NCBI GenBank assembly: GCA_007129655.1
Contig: SKVC01000061.1
Coordinates: 1 to 11,474, forward strand
Direction of reading: 5' to 3'
Length of the DNA: 11,474 nt
Source of the DNA: Thermoplasmata archaeon
Lineage (GTDB): Archaea; Thermoplasmatota; Thermoplasmata; Halarchaeoplasmatales; Halarchaeoplasmataceae
Under the pieces are notes generated by a model. The model worked only from the letters and a program-made list of their open reading frames with translations. It made no database searches and had not been told where the DNA came from. The first letter of the stretch is position 1. Every line of letters starts with the position of its first letter. The translations under genes were made by a program, and so were the position numbers. This document shows, in pieces, positions 6,156 to 11,474 of this stretch.

Positions 6156-6968
6156 ATGCAACCTAAAGGAAATAAACAAACAGTAGATTTACTGCGTGAA
6201 AGAGTGATATCTCCAAAGGCTTTGTCTTATCTATGGCTAGCTTTGGAAAACGATTTTAATATAGTCCTGTTTTGTAAAGAAAAAGACGATTCCAATACTT
6301 TTATCGAAGCTCTGATGGAATTATATCCAAGATCTAAGAAACCGACCACCAAGCATTTCGATTCATCGAAAACCATACCATTTATACTCGATGAATTGGG
6401 AAAAACGGATGATCAAAACAGGCTTCTGATCAGTATCGAGTCTGATGATTTTCCGAAATTAGGAAGAAAGGTACTTTCTTTACCTCCGGATAAAAAAGAA
6501 GGAATATACAACGTACTCGATATCGTGGTATCTTTGAATAAGCCTGATGATGCATCCGCCAACCGTACCATAGATATCATGGAGGTCGTCGGTGAACATG
6601 AAGCATCTATGATTGTCAACAGGATATTTTTCTGGGATAAACATTATGATTGGTTTTTCTTCAGTGGCCATAGTTACATGTTCGATAGGATCCTTTTGCG
6701 TAAAGGAATAGATAAAGAACAGCTAAAGGATGGAGAGGGGAAAATATTCGAGGATTTAAGGAATTCATGGGAACACAGAGCAGTTTTCCTTCGATGGCTG
6801 GCACACAAGAATTCGGATGATCCTGAAAAATATATGATTGATTTCGAAAACAATCCTGAGTCTGTGGTAGAGATGTGCATAAAAGAGCTGGAGAACGTCG
6901 ATTACCCCGGCAAAGACTTACCCGATGAAAAGGCAAGAGTGGATCATATCAACAAAGATGCTGAATAG
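6156..6968 (+). CDS. Shortened, apparently inactive homologue of archaeal type II/IV secretion (pilus/archaellum) ATPase
   Basis: This is a 270-residue soluble protein. ISPKALSYLWLALEN (18-32) resembles the segment before the P-loop in FlaI/GspE/VirB11-like archaeal ATPases. The next segment, CKEKDDSNTFIEAL (40-53), aligns without gaps to the P-loop and its helix, but the glycines and Lys-Thr are replaced (Asp45, Ser46, Asn47). LISIESDD (91-98) sits where the family has its STxHA His box, with Glu95 for His; the Walker B and Asp-box region between is almost all missing. The C-terminal part keeps family features: LDIVVSLNKP, NRTIDIMEVVG (137-146), FFWDKHYD (158-165), FFSGHSYMFDRI (168-179) and a final helical FLRWL segment. 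The family is usually about 500 residues, so the N-terminal domains are also absent. No pilin or TadC-like partner is nearby. It may be a pseudoenzyme subunit, regulator or decaying paralogue. The homology is from memory of motifs, not from an alignment. Confidence 0.65.
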   Translation: MQPKGNKQTVDLLRERVISPKALSYLWLALENDFNIVLFCKEKDDSNTFIEALMELYPRSKKPTTKHFDSSKTIPFILDELGKTDDQNRLLISIESDDFPKLGRKVLSLPPDKKEGIYNVLDIVVSLNKPDDASANRTIDIMEVVGEHEASMIVNRIFFWDKHYDWFFFSGHSYMFDRILLRKGIDKEQLKDGEGKIFEDLRNSWEHRAVFLRWLAHKNSDDPEKYMIDFENNPESVVEMCIKELENVDYPGKDLPDEKARVDHINKDAE

Positions 6969-6981
6969 ATTTATCATTCAC

Positions 6982-7596
6982 CTACTTGTACTTCCTTTCG
7001 ATCTTCGCCATCAAAATAAGAGCTCCCAGTAGTACGCGTCTATCGAACTGCGGTGGTAGATTCACGCATTCTAGTTCCCATATATCCCCGATCAGTTTGA
7101 ATTTTTGATTGATATCTGCTACTGGATTTCCACCTAGTTTCAGAGTCATCGTCTCGGGGATCAGCATACCTCCGGGCATGTACTTTCTTAACAAACCACT
7201 ACCTTTTGATTCATGTATCCCTCCGATCAATTGATTATTTGCGTCGTAAACATCCCATTCATCCCAGGCAAAGGTAGATTGAACCGCCTTTCTTCTTATA
7301 TATCCCAGTATGGCGTCCGTGTTGGAATCCATTATGGCAAAAGTACCCCATAGGTCGATTATCTGCTGCTGCTGGATCTTGAATAATTCCCGGCTCATAC
7401 TCTCGTCGGTATATACCCTTATATCTTCCTTCAGCTTGAATATCTTCTGTTTACTGAATCCCAACAAGTCCCCGCTCCGGTCTTCGATCCTGTATTTCTC
7501 TCCTATGGTCAGAACCTTTTTCTTTACCCTGTAAAAATCCTGAAGCCAAATACCGGATGGCGGTGGAGGACTTTGCCTTGATTGTTCTTCTTTCAT
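6982..7596 (-). CDS. LURP-one-related / phospholipid scramblase-like (Tubby-fold) protein
   Basis: This is a 204-residue protein with the repeating beta-strand pattern of the LURP-one/scramblase (Tubby C-terminal-like) family: KYRIEDRSGDLLGFSKQKIF (34-53), LKEDIRVYTD (55-64), FKIQQQQIIDLWGTFAIMD (72-90), a GYIRRKA strand (98-104), and WDEWDVYD (111-118). It ends with a short hydrophobic helix followed by IERKYK, which in this fold packs into the barrel or anchors at the membrane. An N-terminal proline-rich segment (PPPPSG) precedes the domain. The start is the ATG at 7596. It lies 43 nt downstream of the ABC permease on the same strand, with a possible promoter of its own. Bacterial and archaeal members have no settled role; lipid or membrane binding is a family-based guess. 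Confidence 0.7.
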   Translation of the reverse strand: MKEEQSRQSPPPPSGIWLQDFYRVKKKVLTIGEKYRIEDRSGDLLGFSKQKIFKLKEDIRVYTDESMSRELFKIQQQQIIDLWGTFAIMDSNTDAILGYIRRKAVQSTFAWDEWDVYDANNQLIGGIHESKGSGLLRKYMPGGMLIPETMTLKLGGNPVADINQKFKLIGDIWELECVNLPPQFDRRVLLGALILMAKIERKYK

Positions 7597-7619
7597 AAAA
7601 TAGTTAATGGATCACTACT

Positions 7620-7629
7620 GTTTTATTCT
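7620..7629 (-). promoter_or_regulatory. Possible TATA box for the scramblase-like gene
   Basis: On the minus strand this reads AGAATAAAAC-like sequence centred about 28 nt before the ATG at 7596. That spacing fits a leaderless transcript. It lies in the 43-nt gap after the permease, so the gene may be expressed both alone and by read-through. Confidence 0.3.
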
Positions 7630-7639
7630 TTCGCCTTTT

Positions 7640-8437
7640 TCAGTAACGCTCAAGCTTACCTTCTTTCAGTGCCTTCTTCAAGCATAGATGCATGGTTATC
7701 AATCCGACAGCCAGACCTATCAATCCTGCTATCGGCATTACCAGTAGATCGGTTCTCGGGATATACCCGTGTGAGATACTCGTTCGCATACCGCTCAAAG
7801 CATATGTGATAGGTATAGCACGACTGATGTACTGAGCCGATTTAGGTAAAACTTCAACCGGATAAAATACACCGCAGAAGAATTGAAATGAAAAGAAGAT
7901 GACGGTGAACACGGCCTGTATCTCCTTGTAAAGTATGGCGATACCCGCTATGGCAAATCCAAAACCTATTATCGAAAGCCAGGCGAGTACTAGAAACAAA
8001 AATGAAGGAACAGTTATATTAAGACTTATACCGAATACTAGTTCGGCGACGATCCACATCTCAACGAAGTTCACCATGGAAACTGTAAATCCCGACAATG
8101 TAGTCGCCGATATGGGTATCATTATATGATGTGGCAGCATGTATATATTCTTAAAAGTCCCGATATGCTGTTCCCATCTTATACTCAATGACGAATCGAA
8201 GAAGCCAACCCGGATAAAGCGCCAAGTGATTATACCTATCACCATAAAAGTAGAAAACCCACCCGGGGCACCGGTACCTCCGGCATCATCGATGGTTCTT
8301 CCGAGGACCCCGAATACACTAACCCAAACGATAGGATAAAGTAACATGGCGATAAAGTTCAATTTGTAGGACCAACGTCTCTGCCAGTCACGTACTACAA
8401 AGGCCCATAATATCTTCAAAAATCCCTTTACATCCAT
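7640..8437 (-). CDS. ABC-2 type transporter permease
   Basis: This is a 265-residue integral membrane subunit of an ABC-2 type exporter. About six hydrophobic helices are visible (near residues 27-47, 60-80, 108-130, 140-165, 170-192 and 228-250). The QFFCGVFYPVEVLPKSAQYISRAIPITY segment (190-217) is the conserved region before the last helix of DrrB/NodJ-like permeases, and an amphipathic coupling segment follows the first helices (WEQHIGTFKNIYMLPH). The start overlaps the 3' end of the ATPase gene by 10 nt and is preceded by a strong G-rich ribosome binding site, so the two subunits should be made together. The substrate is not evident; drugs, lipids or envelope polymers are usual for the family. 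Confidence 0.9.
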   Translation of the reverse strand: MDVKGFLKILWAFVVRDWQRRWSYKLNFIAMLLYPIVWVSVFGVLGRTIDDAGGTGAPGGFSTFMVIGIITWRFIRVGFFDSSLSIRWEQHIGTFKNIYMLPHHIMIPISATTLSGFTVSMVNFVEMWIVAELVFGISLNITVPSFLFLVLAWLSIIGFGFAIAGIAILYKEIQAVFTVIFFSFQFFCGVFYPVEVLPKSAQYISRAIPITYALSGMRTSISHGYIPRTDLLVMPIAGLIGLAVGLITMHLCLKKALKEGKLERY

Positions 8438-9366
8438 GTGTTACCCCCCTTGGATTTGCTTTCTTCTTCTTCCGTGTGCCTGATGAATGCCTCTTCAAGC
8501 GTAGGTTCTTTAACAGATAGGTCCGAAACACGAACGGTTTTCATTATCTTTTCGATCAATTCATGTATCCGTGTTCCGTCTTTGAGATAGACCCTGAATC
8601 GGTTCCCCTCACTTTCGATATGATCAACAGCTTCATCGCTGAGTTCGAAACCATCTTTGCCGGTGGTAGTGAATTCGATAAGCCGCATGGGGAATATACG
8701 TTTCTTCAACGCTTTGGGTTCTCCCACCGAGGTGATCCTACCTTCGTTGAGTATGGCGATCCTTTCGCATAACTCCTCAACCTCGTACATGTTATGACTG
8801 GTGAATATAACGGTTTTTTCTTCTTTTTCCATTATCTCTTTAAGTAGATTACTGAACTTTCTGCTTGAAACCGGGTCCAGCCCCAGTGTTGGTTCGTCAA
8901 GAAATAGAATGGGTGTATCTCTTATTAGATTTCGCACTAGATTCAGCTTCTGTCTCATACCGGTCGAGTAATCACCAAGCCTTTTTTCTAAATCTTCTTT
9001 CTCCAACCCCAGTCGTTGGCCGAAATTTTCCATCTTTTCCTTCCAATCGTCGACTTGATAAAGTTTAGAAAAGAAACTGATATTCTGATAAGCCGTCAAT
9101 CGCCGATAGAACTTGTCCCTCGCCGTGATTATATCCACCAATTCTCTAACCTTTTTGGGATCCTTAACCACATCGTAACCGCCGATCTCGACGGTTCCTT
9201 CGTCGGGAAGAAGCATGGTAGACATTATCTTAACAGTAGTCGTCTTACCGGCACCGTTGGGCCCTAAAAGACCGAATACTTCACCTGCTTTTACCTGAAA
9301 CGATATACCGTCTAGTGCCATAGTTCCGTTGAACTCCTTCCTTAAGTTGCTTACTTTGATAACCAT
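8428..9366 (-). CDS. ABC transporter ATP-binding protein (ABC-2 exporter ATPase)
   Basis: This is a 312-residue ATPase that powers the ABC-2 permease encoded next. Walker A is GPNGAGKTT (35-43, Lys41). The signature motif is YSTGM (133-137), Walker B is ILFLDEP (153-159, catalytic Glu158), the D-loop is GLD (162-164), and the switch His191 is in FTSHNM, so it should hydrolyse ATP. The Q-loop region reads IITARDKFYRRLT (79-91) with no glutamine at the usual place, a variant I associate with one branch of archaeal and bacterial exporter ATPases. A C-terminal accessory domain follows (about 230-300), ending with the EPTLEEAFI motif common to DrrA-like proteins. The ATG at 9366 has an AT-rich TATA-like box upstream. 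The last codons overlap the permease start by 10 nt. Confidence 0.93.
   Translation of the reverse strand: MVIKVSNLRKEFNGTMALDGISFQVKAGEVFGLLGPNGAGKTTTVKIMSTMLLPDEGTVEIGGYDVVKDPKKVRELVDIITARDKFYRRLTAYQNISFFSKLYQVDDWKEKMENFGQRLGLEKEDLEKRLGDYSTGMRQKLNLVRNLIRDTPILFLDEPTLGLDPVSSRKFSNLLKEIMEKEEKTVIFTSHNMYEVEELCERIAILNEGRITSVGEPKALKKRIFPMRLIEFTTTGKDGFELSDEAVDHIESEGNRFRVYLKDGTRIHELIEKIMKTVRVSDLSVKEPTLEEAFIRHTEEEESKSKGGNTWM
8443..8449 (-). promoter_or_regulatory. G-rich ribosome binding site of the ABC permease
   Basis: On the minus strand GGGGGGT lies 5 nt before the permease ATG at 8437, inside the last codons of the ATPase gene. It supports coupled translation of the two subunits from this start. 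Confidence 0.6.
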
Positions 9367-9393
9367 CGTGGAACACTTGCACCTATAAGGTAG

Positions 9394-9402
9394 TTTAATA
9401 TA
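9394..9402 (-). promoter_or_regulatory. TATA-like box for the ABC exporter operon
   Basis: The minus strand reads TATATTAAA centred about 32 nt before the ATG at 9366, which predicts a leader of only a few bases. It overlaps nothing but the 38-nt gap before the upstream membrane-protein gene, whose stop is at 9405. Confidence 0.4.
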
Positions 9403-9404
9403 CT

Positions 9405-10298
9405 TTACGGATTTTTTTCAGAAAACAATTCTACCTTTTTCATAACCGCCCAGGCAAAGATCAGATATCCAAAGGAAAGAACCATCTCCGAAGCTTCCTG
9501 CCCGGCTTTGTTATCCGTTAAAGGTATCAGATATCTATGTACCTGGAACATTACAATGGCTAATATGGGTATGATCAATATGAGATATTTACCCCACACC
9601 GGCGGCAGCTTTTTTACGTAACTTTCCGCCTGAGGCAGATGTAAGAAAACGAACAATCCTACGGTGGATATGATGAAGATAACCAACTTCGGTTCCACCC
9701 ATCTATGCCCCATATAGTAGGTAACAGGCAGTAGAAAAAAGAAACTGAGATCCGGAGACATCACCGGGAATTCAAAGAATTTTACCAGACGCCTTATAGG
9801 CTCTAAAGTTTCGTGCAATAGTGGTAAGATCACCCCTAAGGATAAGCTGCCCGCCCAAAGCAGTACGTGAAAAAGGTCCGTATGCAGATTATGTATGTTT
9901 AGTTCGTCTTGTTCGTTTATCTCTGCTATGGTTTCCGGAGTCTCTATCCCAAATATACGCTGTCCCCAGCTTATCTCTTCCATGGCAACGAATAGGAACA
10001 GTATAGCGAAGGCAAGAACGAAGAGCTTGTATCTTTTCGAGAGTGGAAATTTGAAAAAGGTATAGAGCAGCATCCCTCCGGCTGCGATGTAGAATATAGC
10101 CGTTAGATACTCGTAGGTCCAATCCTCGCCGAAGAACAACTGTCTCAGTTCGGGATACTCCTTGATACCCCAGCCTACCAGTATTATCTGCAGCACCGTC
10201 AGTGCCATAACAAAGGCCAAGCATCTCTTATAGAGTGTTGTTCCTTTATCTACTCCGAAGGAGCGATAACCCATGCTTTTGGAAGTGGGTATCTCCAT
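9405..10298 (-). CDS. Unassigned 8-helix membrane protein with EEISWGQR motif
   Basis: This is a 297-residue protein with about eight predicted membrane helices (near residues 26-45, 62-82, 91-107, 141-161, 182-197, 205-221, 237-255 and 270-286). The most distinctive part is the loop after helix 3: EEISWGQRIFGIETPE (107-122), then NEQDELNIHNLH (128-139). These densely packed charged and polar residues at the membrane surface (Glu107, Glu108, Arg113, His136, His139), with His144 and His162 nearby, look like an active or ligand-binding site. I recall the same motif in unnamed membrane proteins of bacteria and archaea but cannot name a family. The start is the ATG at 10298, with a TATA box at about -27, so the mRNA is probably leaderless. 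It is transcribed ahead of the ABC exporter genes with a 38-nt gap and could partly read into them. Confidence 0.8.
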   Translation of the reverse strand: MEIPTSKSMGYRSFGVDKGTTLYKRCLAFVMALTVLQIILVGWGIKEYPELRQLFFGEDWTYEYLTAIFYIAAGGMLLYTFFKFPLSKRYKLFVLAFAILFLFVAMEEISWGQRIFGIETPETIAEINEQDELNIHNLHTDLFHVLLWAGSLSLGVILPLLHETLEPIRRLVKFFEFPVMSPDLSFFFLLPVTYYMGHRWVEPKLVIFIISTVGLFVFLHLPQAESYVKKLPPVWGKYLILIIPILAIVMFQVHRYLIPLTDNKAGQEASEMVLSFGYLIFAWAVMKKVELFSEKNP

Positions 10299-10320
10299 GA
10301 TAAATTTTTCCTTGGATAGA

Positions 10321-10329
10321 TTTTATATA
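10321..10329 (-). promoter_or_regulatory. TATA box for the 8-helix membrane protein gene
   Basis: On the minus strand TATATAAAA is centred about 27 nt before the ATG at 10298. This is the spacing expected when transcription starts at the start codon itself, and it is the best promoter match in the window. Confidence 0.55.
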
Positions 10330-10405
10330 GTACCTACGTCTGAACATGGATAGGTGTTGAATCCACACACCGTACCCCTCTTTTATTTTCGATCAATTTT
10401 TGAAT

Positions 10406-10415
10406 AAATACATAT
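10406..10415 (+). promoter_or_regulatory. TATA-like box for the methyltransferase gene at 10441
   Basis: AAATACATAT is centred about 30 nt before the ATG at 10441, fitting a leaderless or near-leaderless transcript. No Shine-Dalgarno sequence is seen before this start. Confidence 0.35.
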
Positions 10416-10423
10416 AGTATGTA
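10409..10423 (+). promoter_or_regulatory. Inverted repeat overlapping the methyltransferase promoter
   Basis: TACATATAGTATGTA has perfect 6-bp arms around a 3-bp spacer and overlaps the predicted TATA box. Binding here would block TBP access, so it may be a repressor site; no regulator gene is in view. Confidence 0.35.
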
Positions 10424-10440
10424 CTTCCTGTTTACCTTCG

Positions 10441-11178
10441 ATGTCAGAAAAGGACTGGTTCGAAGACCAATGGTTCTGGGAAGAATACCGTTCCGTTCTA
10501 TTTCCACAAGAGCGATTGGACAAAACCAGTAAACAGGTGGACAGATTCGAAGAGTTACTGGAACTTCAAAAAGGTGACAAGATACTTGACCAAGCCTGCG
10601 GTATCGGACGACATTCTCTTGAGCTTGCACGGAGGGGCTACGAAGTCACCGGATTGGACCTTTCCAAGTCGTATATGAAAGAAGCTTCCGATAATGCCGG
10701 AGAGCTACCTGTAGAATTCATACGGGGCGACATGAGAACCTTTGTTAGAGAGGAATACTACGATGCCGTGATCAATTTCTGGTCTTCATTCGGATATTTT
10801 GAAGTTGATTACGATAACTACCAGGTACTGAAAAACGTCTATAACTCTTTGAAAAAAGGAGGAAAATTTCTTCTAGATGTCATGGGAAAAGAGATCCTAA
10901 ACCGCATCTACACCGAAAGGGATTGGGGCCGCTTAGATGGCGGATTCTTCCTTGAAGAACGCTTTCTTAAGGACGAGTATCTAGAGAGTAACTGGATACT
11001 GATAAAAGACGGCGAAGTCATGGAGCACCGATTCCTGTACAAACTGTACTCCCGGAACGAACTAAAACGGTTGCTGAGAAGAGCCGGTTTTACATCTGTT
11101 GAGATATATGGAGACCTACACCGTTCTAACTATGGCAAAAATTCCGAACGATTGATCGCTATATCAACGAAAAATTGA
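10441..11178 (+). CDS. Class I SAM-dependent methyltransferase
   Basis: This is a 245-residue methyltransferase. The SAM-binding motif is DQACGIGRHS (50-59), followed by GYEVTGLDLS (67-76), where Asp73 should bind the ribose hydroxyls. The FIRGDMR segment (93-99) contributes the adenine-side acidic residue, and DAVINFWSSFGYFE (108-121) is motif IV. The C-terminal half adds a beta-rich insert (about 165-205) and a closing LLRRAGFTSVEIYGD segment (211-225) typical of Methyltransf_25/11-like small-molecule methyltransferases. The usual DxGCGtG motif is DQACGIG here, a tolerated variant. The substrate is unknown. It is divergent from the 8-helix membrane protein and convergent, 3 nt apart, with the MATE transporter gene. 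Confidence 0.88.
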   Translation: MSEKDWFEDQWFWEEYRSVLFPQERLDKTSKQVDRFEELLELQKGDKILDQACGIGRHSLELARRGYEVTGLDLSKSYMKEASDNAGELPVEFIRGDMRTFVREEYYDAVINFWSSFGYFEVDYDNYQVLKNVYNSLKKGGKFLLDVMGKEILNRIYTERDWGRLDGGFFLEERFLKDEYLESNWILIKDGEVMEHRFLYKLYSRNELKRLLRRAGFTSVEIYGDLHRSNYGKNSERLIAISTKN

Positions 11179-11181
11179 TTG

Positions 11182-11474
11182 TCAGATAGTTCTCCTCTTC
11201 CATTTTCCCGTACGGAAATACATGTAAGACGCAGCGGCACCTATCGGATTGCTAAGTGCCATACCTACCCAGATCCCCATCACACCCATGTCAAATCCGA
11301 AGTTTATCAGCGGTATGGACGGGAGTGCAAAAAGAGCGGATAGAAACAATCGTAACCCCCAGATCCTGAATATCTCAAGACCCATGGCCGGCATCGTATG
11401 GCCGGTTCCCCTATAGCTGGAATCTAGAACCCTGAAGATACCGAAGAATCCGATGGACATCGAATATATAGCTA
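11182..11474 (-). CDS. MATE-family efflux transporter, C-terminal part (5' end outside window)
   Basis: The frame is open to the right edge, so only about 97 C-terminal residues are visible. They match the last two to three helices of MATE (multidrug and toxin extrusion) transporters: the LDSSYRGTGHTMPAMGLEIFR segment resembles the conserved loop in which these proteins carry a RGxGxT motif, followed by two hydrophobic helices (LRLFLSALFALPSIPLI and GVMGIWVGMALSNPIGAAASY) and a basic tail, KWKRR. Full proteins are usually about 450 residues with 12 helices and export cationic compounds by H+ or Na+ antiport. The ion and substrate cannot be judged from this part. Confidence 0.82.
   Translation of the reverse strand, partial: AIYSMSIGFFGIFRVLDSSYRGTGHTMPAMGLEIFRIWGLRLFLSALFALPSIPLINFGFDMGVMGIWVGMALSNPIGAAASYMYFRTGKWKRRTI

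Noticed and set aside
6156..6968. Treating the secretion-ATPase-like gene as a pseudogene
   Set aside because: The frame has no stops or frameshift signs, and a clear TATA box and Shine-Dalgarno sequence precede it.
9889..10224. Open frame of 111 codons on the minus strand
   Set aside because: It lies wholly inside the 8-helix membrane protein gene in another frame and shows no protein-like composition.
10353..10371. GGTGT...ACACC hairpin in the divergent gap as a terminator
   Set aside because: The arms are only 5 bp, there is no T-tract directly after, and no gene ends there.

Overview
The window looks archaeal, and most likely comes from a mesophilic to moderately thermophilic Thermoplasmatota-type or related euryarchaeal lineage. 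This rests on four things: TATA-like boxes about 25-30 nt before several start codons with little or no leader, many AGA/AGG and ATA codons, a DUF123-type GIY-YIG protein and a relative of the archaeal type IV pilus/archaellum ATPases, and a large Fn3-repeat surface protein with one C-terminal membrane anchor. The phylum is an inference; domain Archaea is more secure.

Layout. (1) 1-2160 (+) is the 3' part of a surface protein: a Kre9-like domain, four Fn3 domains of exactly 94 codons each, a CARDB/PKD-like domain, a 19-unit Asp-Pro stalk, one membrane helix and an acidic tail. (2) 2163-3850 (-) carries a zinc-ribbon methyltransferase followed by a radical SAM protein with an unusual CX4CX2C cluster motif. 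(3) 4078-6083 (+) holds a cytoplasmic-type gamma-glutamyltransferase overlapping a DUF123 protein by 7 nt. (4) 6156-6968 (+) encodes a 270-residue protein that I read as a shortened secretion/pilus ATPase homologue with its nucleotide-binding residues lost. (5) 6982-9366 (-) holds an ABC-2 exporter (ATPase and permease) followed by a LURP-one/scramblase-like protein. (6) 9405-10298 (-) is an unassigned 8-helix membrane protein, divergent from a second methyltransferase at 10441-11178 (+). (7) 11182 to the right edge (-) is the C-terminal end of a MATE-type transporter.

Coding density is very high. Three convergent gene pairs are separated by only 2, 13 and 3 nt. The divergent gaps at 3851-4077 and 10299-10440 hold the promoters and several perfect inverted repeats that are candidate operators. 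No RNA genes, insertion sequences, CRISPR arrays or gene-free stretches above 300 bases were seen.

The genes do not form one obvious pathway. The clearest functional unit is the ABC-2 exporter, possibly with the scramblase-like protein. The most unusual item is the apparent pseudo-ATPase at 6156-6968, which has its own promoter and ribosome binding site and no pilus or secretion partner in view.
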